In this document: positions 20,278-28,656 of the stretch, in pieces
How the letters are laid out: each line of letters opens with the position of its first letter
Position numbering within the stretch: the stretch's first letter is position 1
NCBI RefSeq assembly: GCF_014197615.1
Contig: NZ_JACIFY010000021.1
Coordinates: 60,575-124,574, forward strand
Length of the DNA: 64,000 nucleotides
Direction: 5' to 3'
Source: Rhizobium esperanzae
Lineage (GTDB): Bacteria > Pseudomonadota > Alphaproteobacteria > Rhizobiales > Rhizobiaceae
Translations under genes and position numbers: made by a program
Notes under the pieces: model-generated
Seen by the model: only the letters and a program-made list of their open reading frames with translations
Told to the model about the DNA's origin: nothing
Database searches by the model: none

Positions 20278-21236
20278 CCGAGAGACTGCGCACGCTCTAT
20301 CCCGAGATCGAAGCCTATGCCTCCGGTCATCTCGATGTCGGCGATGGCCATGTGATCTACTGGGAGCGCTCGGGAACGCCTGGCGCCAAACCGGCCGTCT
20401 TCCTGCATGGCGGCCCGGGCGGCGGCTTTTCACCCGCCCATCGCCGGCTCTTCGATCCCCATCTCTACGATGTCATGCTGTTCGACCAGCGCGGCTGCGG
20501 CAGGTCGACGCCGCATGCGGATCTCAATGCCAATACCACCTGGCACCTCGTCGCCGATATCGAGCGGCTGCGGGAGATGGCCGGCGTCGAGACATGGCAG
20601 GTGTTCGGCGGCTCCTGGGGGTCGACGCTGGCGCTCGCCTATGCCGAGACGCATCCGGAGCGGGTCTCCGAGCTCATCCTGCGCGGCATCTATACGCTGA
20701 CCAAGGCCGAACTCGACTGGTACTATCAGTTCGGCGTCTCGGAGATGTTCCCCGACAAGTGGGAGCGCTTCATCGCTCCCATTCCGCCGGAGGAACGGCA
20801 TGAGATGATGCATGCCTATCATCGCCGCCTGACGCATGAGGACAGGAATGTGCGCCTTCAAGCAGCGCAGGCCTGGAGCATCTGGGAAGGCGAAACGATC
20901 ACGCTGCTGCCGGAACCTTCGACGAGCGGCAAGTTCGAGGAGGCGGAATTCGCCTATGCCTTTGCCCGCATCGAGAACCATTTCTTCGTCAATGCCGGCT
21001 GGATGGACGAGGGACAATTGATCCGCGATGCCGGCCGGCTCAAGGATATTCCCGGCGTCATCGTGCATGGCCGCTACGATATGCCCTGCCCGGCAAAATA
21101 TGCCTGGCGGCTGCACAAGGCCTGGCCGAAGGCGGAATTCCACCTGATCGAAGGCGCGGGCCATGCCTATTCGGAGCCGGGCATTCTCGATCGGCTGATC
21201 CGGGCGACGGATAAGTTCGCCGGGAAGCCAGACTGA
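20274..21236 (+). CDS. pip: Proline iminopeptidase
   Basis: Alpha/beta-hydrolase peptidase of family S33 that removes N-terminal proline from peptides. The 320-residue protein has the oxyanion segment HGGPGGG near residue 44, the nucleophile elbow GGSWGS near 113, a helical cap, the acid in HGRYD and the catalytic His in EGAGHAYSEP. The start overlaps the third GFA stop by four bases; the frame upstream (to 19827) lies inside that gene and is rejected. Last gene of the operon. Confidence 0.93.
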   Translation: MTERLRTLYPEIEAYASGHLDVGDGHVIYWERSGTPGAKPAVFLHGGPGGGFSPAHRRLFDPHLYDVMLFDQRGCGRSTPHADLNANTTWHLVADIERLREMAGVETWQVFGGSWGSTLALAYAETHPERVSELILRGIYTLTKAELDWYYQFGVSEMFPDKWERFIAPIPPEERHEMMHAYHRRLTHEDRNVRLQAAQAWSIWEGETITLLPEPSTSGKFEEAEFAYAFARIENHFFVNAGWMDEGQLIRDAGRLKDIPGVIVHGRYDMPCPAKYAWRLHKAWPKAEFHLIEGAGHAYSEPGILDRLIRATDKFAGKPD

Positions 21237-21262
21237 TCACTGGGGGCAGCCCCTCACCCTAG

Positions 21263-21288
21263 CCCTCTCCCCGCTTGCGGGGAGAGGG
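21263..21288. repeat. REP-like palindrome downstream of pip
   Basis: CCCTCTCCCCGC (21263-21274) and GCGGGGAGAGGG (21277-21288) form a perfect 12-base stem with a two-base loop. The preceding CCCCTCACCCTAG matches the CCCCTCCCCAAC lead-in of the copies at 18656-18802, so these belong to one repeat family. It may also act as the pip terminator. Confidence 0.85.
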
Positions 21289-21310
21289 GACGTGCCCTGC
21301 GAAACGATGC

Positions 21311-21354
21311 GGCATATCCCTTGTCCCCGTCAGAAAGGGGAGAAGGGATATGCC
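21311..21354. repeat. Long perfect inverted repeat upstream of cimA
   Basis: GGCATATCCCTT (21311-21322) pairs perfectly with AAGGGATATGCC (21343-21354); inside, TCCCC and GGGGA also pair. It lies 55 bases before the cimA ATG, so it would be in the leader if transcription starts upstream. It may be part of the adjacent REP element or a regulatory hairpin. Confidence 0.75.
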
Positions 21355-21409
21355 GGATGCGGGGCAGCATCCGCAGTACAACAACACCCGCTCGCCGGGA
21401 GGAAACGAC

Positions 21410-23023
21410 ATGAAAGAACGCATCTATCTCTTCGACACGACGCTCCGGGATGGGCAGCAGACGCCCGGGATCGATTTTTCGGTCGAGGACAAGATTGCGA
21501 TCGCCGCGATGCTCGACGAGTTTGGCTTCGACTATGTCGAAGGCGGCTATCCCGGCGCCAATCCGACCGACACCGCCTTCTTCAGCGAGAAGCGCACCGG
21601 CCGGGCCAGTTTCGTCGCCTTCGGCATGACCAAGCGGGCGGGTGTTTCGGTCTCCAACGATCCCGGCATTGCCGGATTGCTGCAGGCGAAAAGCGACGCC
21701 ATCTGTTTCGTCGCCAAGAGCTGGGATTATCACGTTGCGGTAGCGCTCGGCTGCACCAATGAGGAAAACCTCGAAAGCATTGCCGAAAGCGTCAAGGCCG
21801 CCGTCGGCGCCGGCAAGGAAACGATCGTCGATTGCGAACACTTCTTCGATGGCTTCAAGGCCAATCCGGCCTATGCGCTCGCCTGCGCGAAGACCGCCTA
21901 TGAGAGCGGCGCCCGCTGGGTGGTACTCTGCGATACCAATGGCGGCACGCAGCCACCGGAGGTGCGGGCGATCGTCGAGGCGGTGATCGCCGCCGGCGTT
22001 CCCGGCCACTGTCTTGGCATTCACGCCCATAACGATACCGGCCAGGCGGTCGCCAATTCGCTCGCCGCGGTCGAAGCCGGTGTGCGGCAGATCCAGGGCA
22101 CGCTGAACGGCATCGGCGAACGCTGCGGCAATGCCAATCTGGTGACGCTGATCCCGACTTTGGCGCTGAAGAGCGCTTATAACACCCGTTTCGAAACGGC
22201 GATCGACGAGGAGCGGCTGCTCAACCTCACCCGGCTCTCGCATGCCTTCGACGAGCTGCTCAACCGCTCGCCCGACCACCAGATGCCCTACGTCGGCGCT
22301 TCGGCCTTCGCCACCAAGGCCGGCATCCACGCTTCGGCGCTGATCAAGGACCCGCGCACCTATGAACATGTGCCGCCGGAAACCGTCGGCAACTTCCGCA
22401 AGGTCATGGTCTCCGACCAGGGCGGCAAGGCGAACTTCATCAACGCCCTGAAGCGGCGCGGTATCGAGGTCGCCAAGGACGATCCAAAGCTCGACCTGCT
22501 GATCTCGATCGTCAAGGAACGTGAATCCATCGGCTATGCCTATGAGGGAGCGGATGCGAGCTTCGAACTGCTGGCGCGCCGCACGCTCGGCACGATCCCG
22601 GAATTCTTCACCATCGAAGGCTTCCGGGTGATGATCGAGCGCCGCTTCGACAGTCTCGGCCGCGTGAAGATCGTCTCGGAGGCGGTGGTCAAGATCACCA
22701 TCGACGGCCAGACGCTGATGTCGGTTGCCGATGCAGAAGGCCCGGTCAATGCGCTCGACCTGGCGCTGCGCAAGGATTTCGGCAAATATCAGCACGAGAT
22801 CGACGATCTGGTGCTCGCCGATTTCAAAGTCCGTATCCTCAATGGCGGCACGGAGGCGATCACCCGCGTGCTGATCGAATCAACCGACAGCGACGGTGTG
22901 CGCTGGTGGACGGTCGGCGTGTCGGAGAACATCATCGACGCCTCGTTCCAGGCACTGATGGATTCCGTCATCTACAAGCTGATGAAGAACCGGCAGTTGG
23001 CCGGCAAGATCGCGGCGGAATAA
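21410..23023 (+). CDS. cimA: (R)-citramalate synthase CimA
   Basis: Condenses acetyl-CoA with pyruvate to citramalate, an entry to isoleucine synthesis that bypasses threonine. The 537-residue protein has the HMGL-like TIM barrel with TLRDGQQTPG at about 10-19, the metal-binding HAHNDTGQAVANS, a CimA-type GGTQPPE loop, and a C-terminal LeuA dimer (allosteric) domain. GGGAGGAAA precedes the ATG. 2-isopropylmalate synthase is the main alternative, but the segment GYPGANPTD and the overall length fit CimA/LeuA2 better. Confidence 0.88.
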   Translation: MKERIYLFDTTLRDGQQTPGIDFSVEDKIAIAAMLDEFGFDYVEGGYPGANPTDTAFFSEKRTGRASFVAFGMTKRAGVSVSNDPGIAGLLQAKSDAICFVAKSWDYHVAVALGCTNEENLESIAESVKAAVGAGKETIVDCEHFFDGFKANPAYALACAKTAYESGARWVVLCDTNGGTQPPEVRAIVEAVIAAGVPGHCLGIHAHNDTGQAVANSLAAVEAGVRQIQGTLNGIGERCGNANLVTLIPTLALKSAYNTRFETAIDEERLLNLTRLSHAFDELLNRSPDHQMPYVGASAFATKAGIHASALIKDPRTYEHVPPETVGNFRKVMVSDQGGKANFINALKRRGIEVAKDDPKLDLLISIVKERESIGYAYEGADASFELLARRTLGTIPEFFTIEGFRVMIERRFDSLGRVKIVSEAVVKITIDGQTLMSVADAEGPVNALDLALRKDFGKYQHEIDDLVLADFKVRILNGGTEAITRVLIESTDSDGVRWWTVGVSENIIDASFQALMDSVIYKLMKNRQLAGKIAAE

Positions 23024-23041
23024 TCTGTTCCGCCGGTTCGG

Positions 23042-23521
23042 CTAACCGCGGGCGAACGCCGCCAGCGTCTCGCCCGCCATCCTATAGCGGATCCATTCCT
23101 TCTGCGGCTCCGCGCCAATCGCCTCGTAGACACGGATCGAGGGCTCGTTCCAGTCGAGCACGCTCCATTCAAAGCGGCCGCAACCCTTCTCCAGTGCGAT
23201 CTGCGCCAGGCGCCGCAGCAGCGCCTTGCCGGCGCCCGAGCCGCGCGCGTCCGGTGTTACGTAGAGATCCTCCAGATAAAGACCGTTCTTCGCTTGCCAG
23301 GTCGAATAGCTGAAGAAATAAACCGCCATGCCGATGGCTTGCCCCTCGCGTTCGCAGATCAGCGCATGCGTGACGGAACCGTCGCCGAAGATCGCCGCAC
23401 GGGTGCTCTCCTCGGTCGCCTCGACCTCGTGGATCGCCTTTTCATAATCGGCCAGTTCGCGGACAAATCGCAGGATTGTTGCCGCGTCTGAAGGCGTTGC
23501 CGGGCGTACGGTAAGGGTCAT
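23042..23521 (-). CDS. GNAT family N-acetyltransferase
   Basis: A 159-residue acetyl-CoA-dependent acetyltransferase. The CoA-binding signature is ARGSGAGKALL near residue 94, preceded by LYLEDLYVTPD and followed by WSVLDWNEPSIRVYEAIGA, the pattern of the diamine (spermidine/spermine-type) acetyltransferase subgroup. The substrate is not determined. It is convergent with cimA, 18 bases away. Confidence 0.88.
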   Translation of the reverse strand: MTLTVRPATPSDAATILRFVRELADYEKAIHEVEATEESTRAAIFGDGSVTHALICEREGQAIGMAVYFFSYSTWQAKNGLYLEDLYVTPDARGSGAGKALLRRLAQIALEKGCGRFEWSVLDWNEPSIRVYEAIGAEPQKEWIRYRMAGETLAAFARG

Positions 23522-23723
23522 GTGAGAGGCTCCTGATCTGGCATTTGGCGTTCCAGATGAAAGAACCTGCCCGGCCTGTCAACTGAATGCGCAGATCGTA
23601 TCGGCGGGTTTGCTCTGCCATCCGCTTCAAATCCTCTTAGCCTTCATTCAACGAAATGAATTGGCCTATTCACGGCGCTTAAGCTAGGCCGGATCAGAAG
23701 AAGAACAAAGATGGAAACGCCCG

Positions 23724-24641
23724 ATGTCGACCGATGTATCCGTTCCGCTGGCCAAGAACGAAGACAGTCCGCGCGGTTTCGCCTTCGCGCTGACCGCCTA
23801 CCTGCTCTGGGGCTTCCTGCCGATCTACATGAAGGCGGTGGCGCATATTCCGCCGGCCGAGGTGATTGCCCATCGCATCGTCTGGTCGCTGCCGCTGGCA
23901 GGCATCGTGCTGATCGTGCTCGGGCGCACCAATGATATCGCGACAGCGCTGCGCTCGCCGCGAATGCTGGCAATGGCAGCGCTGACAGCCTCGCTGATCA
24001 CCGTCAACTGGGGCACCTATGTCTGGGCGATCGGCGCCGGCCATTCGCTCGATGCAGCGCTTGGCTATTTCATCAATCCGCTGTTCAGCATCTTCCTCGG
24101 CGCGGTGCTGCTGAAGGAGAAGCTGCAGCCGCTGCAGATCGCGGCGATTGCGCTTGCGGCGCTTGCCGTCGCCATTCTCGCATTCGATAGCGGCGGCATC
24201 CCGTGGGTGGCGCTGACGCTGGCGATCAGCTGGGGTTTCTATGCGCTATTCCGCAAAACGCTGCCGCTCGGGCCGAACCAGGGCTTCTTCCTCGAAGTGC
24301 TGATCCTCAGCGGCCCTGCCCTGCTTTACATTCTCTATCTCGAATTCGGCAGTGGCCAGGGCCATCTCTATCGCACCGGCCTTGCCGACACGTCACTGCT
24401 GCTCGGCTGCGGCGTCATCACCGCCGTACCGCTGATGATCTATGCCAACGGCGCCAAGCTCCTGAAGCTTTCGACGATCGGCATCATGCAGTATATCGCG
24501 CCGACGATGATCTTCCTGATCGCGGTCTTCGTCTTCCAGGAGCCGCTCGGCACGGCGCGCATGGTTGCCTTCACGCTGATCTGGGCGGGGCTGTTCCTCT
24601 ATAGCTGGTCGATGCTGAAGGGAAGCCGCGGAAGGATGTAG
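23724..24641 (+). CDS. rarD: EamA family transporter RarD
   Basis: A 305-residue inner-membrane protein with ten predicted transmembrane helices in two EamA repeats. It matches RarD proteins: GFAFALTAYLLWGFLPIYMK near residue 18, then ITVNWGTYVWAI and LGYFINPLFSIFLGAVLLKE. RarD is named for a chloramphenicol-sensitive phenotype; the transported compound is unknown. It is convergent with the following membrane-protein gene. Confidence 0.9.
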   Translation: MSTDVSVPLAKNEDSPRGFAFALTAYLLWGFLPIYMKAVAHIPPAEVIAHRIVWSLPLAGIVLIVLGRTNDIATALRSPRMLAMAALTASLITVNWGTYVWAIGAGHSLDAALGYFINPLFSIFLGAVLLKEKLQPLQIAAIALAALAVAILAFDSGGIPWVALTLAISWGFYALFRKTLPLGPNQGFFLEVLILSGPALLYILYLEFGSGQGHLYRTGLADTSLLLGCGVITAVPLMIYANGAKLLKLSTIGIMQYIAPTMIFLIAVFVFQEPLGTARMVAFTLIWAGLFLYSWSMLKGSRGRM

Positions 24642-24672
24642 CCATTCTCTCATCGCAAGCCGGAGCGTTGGC

Positions 24673-25605
24673 TCAAAGCCAGGATAGCAGCGCTGTGCGG
24701 ACGAGAATTCCGGTCAATGCGCTCAAGACGGCAACCCCCGCCACCGAGCGGAGCGCCGGTACAGAAGCGACAAGAATGGAAAGGCCGGGAAGATCGAGAG
24801 GGTTTAGCAGAAATGCGGATCCGTGAATGATTTTCTCCGGCGGAAGGCTCAGTTCCTTGTGGGTGTTAAGCAACAGGGTGACCGCTGCGCTCGATCCTGC
24901 CAGGCACTTTGTGAGCAGGAAGAGGACATCCTGCTGCGAGGCGCCGAGCAGCTGAAGCAATGGCTGCGCAGCGGACGTGAAAGCGGAAAGTGCGCCTGTG
25001 CTTTCGGTAAGCCTTACCAGAGCCAGTGAGATCACGAGCACCGGCAGGATCGCAGAAACGACGCCGATGGCATCTGCGCCACCGCGATTTATCGCCGCCA
25101 GCAGATCGCGCCTCGCCACGTCGTGGCCATCCGCCCTGTCGGAGGAACAGGCTTTTCCGGGCAAGGAACGGCGCCCAACGATCCAACAGGCGAGAGTGGA
25201 CGCAACGAGCGCTCCGCAAACGCCGTTTATTATGATTAAACCGGGATCGATACCGATACTTGCGAGCGGAAAACTGGCATTTGCCGGCGCAGCCGCAAGG
25301 ACCGCAGCAAAGGCGGCGGCCATAAATTTCTCCGATGTTCTTTTGTGCGCCATCAACGACAGGGCAGCAACCGGGGCGGCCGAACTTACGAGGCTGAGTT
25401 GGATGATCGCCAAGGCCCCAAAACCGTCCAGGCCGAAAAGTCTAAAGAGCGGGTTGGCCTTGGCGGCGATTGATCGCAGTGCGCTCATGCCTTCGAGGTA
25501 ACGCATCAGCGAAAATGTCACGATCATCAGCGGCAGAAAGGTGAATATGGCGATTTCGACGGCACTTCGTCCGGCGTCCAGGATGGTGGTGATCAGAATT
25601 GTCAT
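24673..25605 (-). CDS. Membrane protein with duplicated Gate-like (nucleoside recognition) domain
   Basis: A 310-residue polytopic membrane protein. Residues about 9-95 and 171-262 are recognisable repeats of each other: an AVEIAIFTFLPLMIVTFSL-type helix, then EGMSALRSIA / ESTGALSAFT, then NPLFRLFG / QPLLQLLG, then SSAAPVAALSLMAHK / SSAAVTLLLNTHK. This is the pattern of the nucleoside-recognition (Gate) family, as in SpmA/SpmB. The frame is open to 25878, but the part before the ATG at 25605 looks non-coding; the ribosome site there is weak. It follows the alpha/beta hydrolase by 92 bases on the same strand. Substrate unknown. Confidence 0.65.
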   Translation of the reverse strand: MTILITTILDAGRSAVEIAIFTFLPLMIVTFSLMRYLEGMSALRSIAAKANPLFRLFGLDGFGALAIIQLSLVSSAAPVAALSLMAHKRTSEKFMAAAFAAVLAAAPANASFPLASIGIDPGLIIINGVCGALVASTLACWIVGRRSLPGKACSSDRADGHDVARRDLLAAINRGGADAIGVVSAILPVLVISLALVRLTESTGALSAFTSAAQPLLQLLGASQQDVLFLLTKCLAGSSAAVTLLLNTHKELSLPPEKIIHGSAFLLNPLDLPGLSILVASVPALRSVAGVAVLSALTGILVRTALLSWL

Positions 25606-25697
25606 GGGAACGACTGGTTTGATGAACGATGAACGCGCACCCGGCTTGATGGAGGAAGCGGGCTCCGGATTCGATCCCGGAGCCACGTCGTTCAGAC

Positions 25698-26705
25698 CTA
25701 TTCCGGTTTGAAATCTTCCTCGAAGAAGCGGGCAACTTCGGAATAGACCTGCATGCGTTGGCTCTCCATGAGGGCGAGATGGGTCGCCTCCCCGATTTCC
25801 ACCCATCGCCTGTAGGAGGCACCGGTCAGTTGCTCGAAATAGGCCCGCGCCAGATCGAGCGGGACGTCGATGTCCCATTCGCCGTGCAACAGCAACACCG
25901 GCGCGCGAATCTCTCTCGGCCGATAATAAGGAGCTCCAGCTCTCCAGTAGGTGCGGATGTCCTGGATCGGCCCATTGGTGGCCCGGAGTTTGCCTTGCTC
26001 TCTGTCGGCCTGCGACGGCTCCTCCGAGAGGGTCAGTGCGGCCCAGAGGTCGAACCAGCCCTCGGGCACAAGACGTTCACGCGCGTATTCGGGTGCGGTG
26101 CCCAACCAACGCGCCAGGGCCGCATGGACGGGAACAAGCCTGTAGGAGCCGAGCGCGCCGCCCTGATCGATGGGGATGGCAACGTCACTGAGCCATTGCG
26201 GCGCGAGCAAGGAGAGCTTGACGACCTTGTCGGGGTTGCGCGCAGCATATGCACCGGCCACGGTACCGCCCCACGACATTGCAAAGACGTTAACGTTCTT
26301 GAGGTCGCGAAGTCGAAGGACGAAATCGATGGCCGTTGCGAAGTCGGTGACGCCGGTGTCTGTGGCGACAAGAGGCGGGTTGAGATCGGGCGCCGCCTGC
26401 ATCTCTGGCGGGCGGGTCGATCTTCCATAGCCCCGGACATCAACCGCAAAGACATCGAAGCCTCGATGAGCGAGGAAGTCGATGAAGGACATTCCGTTGA
26501 AAGGAACATCGTAAAGACTCCCTGATGAGAAGGTTGCCCCATGCACCATCACGATCGTCTTTTCGGCGAGAAAGGTCTTATGGTCTTTCCGCCGCTTGTT
26601 GCGGACATAGAGTTTGATGCCGGCGGTATCGCTATCGACATAGTGTTCTTCGAAGACGATTTCCTTTGTGTCGAAACCCGAAGATGTAAGCTCATTCTTA
26701 GACAT
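25698..26705 (-). CDS. Alpha/beta hydrolase
   Basis: A 335-residue serine hydrolase of unknown substrate. It has the oxyanion segment VMVHGATFSSG near residue 52, a VDVRGYGRSTRP strand-loop, a nucleophile elbow AMSWGG (Ala in place of the usual first Gly), the acid in HGEWDIDVP and the catalytic His in IGEATHLALME. Its start overlaps the end of the metallo-hydrolase gene by 8 bases, implying coupled expression in the operon. A longer frame to 26840 lies inside that gene and is rejected. Confidence 0.87.
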   Translation of the reverse strand: MSKNELTSSGFDTKEIVFEEHYVDSDTAGIKLYVRNKRRKDHKTFLAEKTIVMVHGATFSSGSLYDVPFNGMSFIDFLAHRGFDVFAVDVRGYGRSTRPPEMQAAPDLNPPLVATDTGVTDFATAIDFVLRLRDLKNVNVFAMSWGGTVAGAYAARNPDKVVKLSLLAPQWLSDVAIPIDQGGALGSYRLVPVHAALARWLGTAPEYARERLVPEGWFDLWAALTLSEEPSQADREQGKLRATNGPIQDIRTYWRAGAPYYRPREIRAPVLLLHGEWDIDVPLDLARAYFEQLTGASYRRWVEIGEATHLALMESQRMQVYSEVARFFEEDFKPE

Positions 26706-27591
26706 AGGACCACCTAAACTTTTCGCCGTCGCGGGTGATGTATCCTGCAGACGAGCCGGGGAAATGGGTGGAGAAATACATGGCGGGATTGTCTGCCGCG
26801 AGGTCGAGCACACGCCGCCTGGACTGGGTCGCCTGTTCAAGAAACTCGCAAAAGACCGTATTCAGGTCGGGACGCTCTACCTGGATCGGATGGTGCATGA
26901 CGTCTCCGGCAAATATCGCCGCCTCATTGTCCGACTCCAGCAGAACCGACATATGACCAATGCTGTGCCCCGGGGTCGGCAAGAAGGTAAATCGATCCAG
27001 GAAGGGACCACCTTCGCTGTCGATGAAATCGACAAGACCAGCATCGATGATCGGCTGGACGCTGTCTTCGTAGACGCCAGAGCTCGGAATATTCACGTCG
27101 TTGTGGCTTGCCGTGGACGAATAATATTCCTGCTCGGCGCGCGGGAAGATGTAGCGCGCGTTTTTAAAAGTGGGGGCCCACTTTCCATCCTGGAGTACGG
27201 TATTCCAGCCGGAATGATCGACGTGGAGATGGGTATTTATGACGAAGTCGACGTCTTCGGGCTCGACACCTGCCTGGCGCAACCTGTGGAGAAACGGGAT
27301 GCTCTGCTGATGGAAGGCGAGATTGCGCGGTCTTTCCTTATCGTTACCCGAACCCGTATCGATGAGGATGACATGGTCGGGCGTCCTGACAAGCCAGCTA
27401 TGGATGCTTACCACAAGGGCATCGCGGCCCTCTTCCATATCGACGGCGGAAAGACGTGGCTCGACCGCCTTGATCTCCTCAGATCCGGCAGTCGGGTAAA
27501 GAAATGAGGGCGGAACGTTGTGCAGATACTGCTCCTGCACCTTTCTGACCGTCACGCCGGCAATACGATATTCCTTTCCAAGATCGCTCAT
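26698..27591 (-). CDS. Metallo-beta-lactamase fold hydrolase (lactonase-like)
   Basis: A 297-residue binuclear-zinc hydrolase. The metal motif is complete: H121, H123, D125, H126 in THLHVDH, then a His in PTPGHSIGH and an Asp in FAGDVMHHP, and a final His in STHFPGSS. This arrangement is shared by AHL-lactonase-like and related ester/lactone hydrolases; the substrate is not shown. AAAGGAAA lies before the start. It heads a three-gene unit with the alpha/beta hydrolase and membrane protein, and is divergent from a LysR regulator 87 bases away that probably controls it. Confidence 0.87.
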   Translation of the reverse strand: MSDLGKEYRIAGVTVRKVQEQYLHNVPPSFLYPTAGSEEIKAVEPRLSAVDMEEGRDALVVSIHSWLVRTPDHVILIDTGSGNDKERPRNLAFHQQSIPFLHRLRQAGVEPEDVDFVINTHLHVDHSGWNTVLQDGKWAPTFKNARYIFPRAEQEYYSSTASHNDVNIPSSGVYEDSVQPIIDAGLVDFIDSEGGPFLDRFTFLPTPGHSIGHMSVLLESDNEAAIFAGDVMHHPIQVERPDLNTVFCEFLEQATQSRRRVLDLAADNPAMYFSTHFPGSSAGYITRDGEKFRWSYV

Positions 27592-27678
27592 GGAATTTCC
27601 TTTCGAGTTGAACTGAACCGGGACAGCGCTGTCTGATGGCTATGGACAGTAGGGAAAATTCGTGCAACGATCAAATCG

Positions 27679-28614
27679 ATGAATGAAATTGTCTCCATCG
27701 ATCATTTCAATTTGTGGTCTTTCGACCTGAACCTGCTCGTCGCCTTCGATGCCCTCATGAAGGAGCGGAGCGTGACGAAAGCGGCTGTCCGGCTGAAAAT
27801 CCAGCAGCCCGCCATGAGCCATAATCTCGGCACTCTCCGGACCTTGCTTGAGGACGAGCTGTTCGTGCGTGTCGGCCAGGTCATGCAGCCGACCCATCGG
27901 GCGCTGCGTTTCGCCGAAGCCGTGGAGCAGATACTTACCCGCACGCAGCAGGCAATCGTAACGCCGGCGACTTTCGAGCCGGGCCGGGCTGAGCAAATAT
28001 TCCGCATCGGCTTTTCCAGCGAGCTCGAGGTGCTGCTCGTGCCGCGTCTCGCCGCTATGTTGAGCGAGACTGCCCCCGGTATCAAAGTGCTTGCACGAGC
28101 GGTCAACCCCGAGCTGGTCCATAAGCTCCTGGACGACAATGTCATCGACCTCGGCGTCGGCTGCTACGATGACGGCAACAACAGACACCGGCGGAGCCTG
28201 CTGTTCGAGCAATCGCTGATGTGTTGCTACAATCCGAAGCTTCTTGATCTTCCCGAAACTTTGGACCGCGACAGCTATCTCGGCCTGAAGCATGCCCTGG
28301 TTTCCCAGAAGGACGCCATCGAAGGCTGCATTGATGACGCGTTGAAGCGGATCAACGTGCGGCTCGACGTGTCTGTGGCAGCGCCGGAATTCCTGACCGT
28401 GCTGACCACCGTCCTCGAAGCGCCCCTGATCGCCACCCTGCCAACCAGAATTGTGAAGCGCTATGCCGGCCTGTTCGGCTTGGCGATCGCCGAGGTTCCC
28501 CTCGATTTGACGGTGAGCCCGATATCGATGGTCTGGTCGGCGGCAGGCGACAATGATCCCGCAAACCGATGGATGCGCTCTCAGGTGACTGAGCTTGTTT
28601 CAACCTATAGCTGA
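27679..28614 (+). CDS. LysR family transcriptional regulator
   Basis: A 311-residue LysR-type regulator resembling the NodD-like subgroup. The winged helix is at about residues 13-70 (FDLNLLVAFDALMKERSVTKAA... QQPAMSHNLGTLR), followed by the two-lobed effector domain with FRIGFSSELEVLLVPRL. It is divergent from the metallo-hydrolase gene, the usual LysR arrangement, so it likely regulates that operon and itself in response to a small molecule. It is not a NodD of the nod locus: no nod genes or clear nod box are near. Confidence 0.9.
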   Translation: MNEIVSIDHFNLWSFDLNLLVAFDALMKERSVTKAAVRLKIQQPAMSHNLGTLRTLLEDELFVRVGQVMQPTHRALRFAEAVEQILTRTQQAIVTPATFEPGRAEQIFRIGFSSELEVLLVPRLAAMLSETAPGIKVLARAVNPELVHKLLDDNVIDLGVGCYDDGNNRHRRSLLFEQSLMCCYNPKLLDLPETLDRDSYLGLKHALVSQKDAIEGCIDDALKRINVRLDVSVAAPEFLTVLTTVLEAPLIATLPTRIVKRYAGLFGLAIAEVPLDLTVSPISMVWSAAGDNDPANRWMRSQVTELVSTYS

Positions 28615-28656
28615 ATAGGTCCGCGAAAAGCTGGTCAGCGCCAGGGGCTGCCGCGC

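Noticed and set aside
27592..27678. Nod box upstream of the NodD-like LysR gene
   Set aside because: No sequence matching a nod box was found, and no nodulation genes are near.
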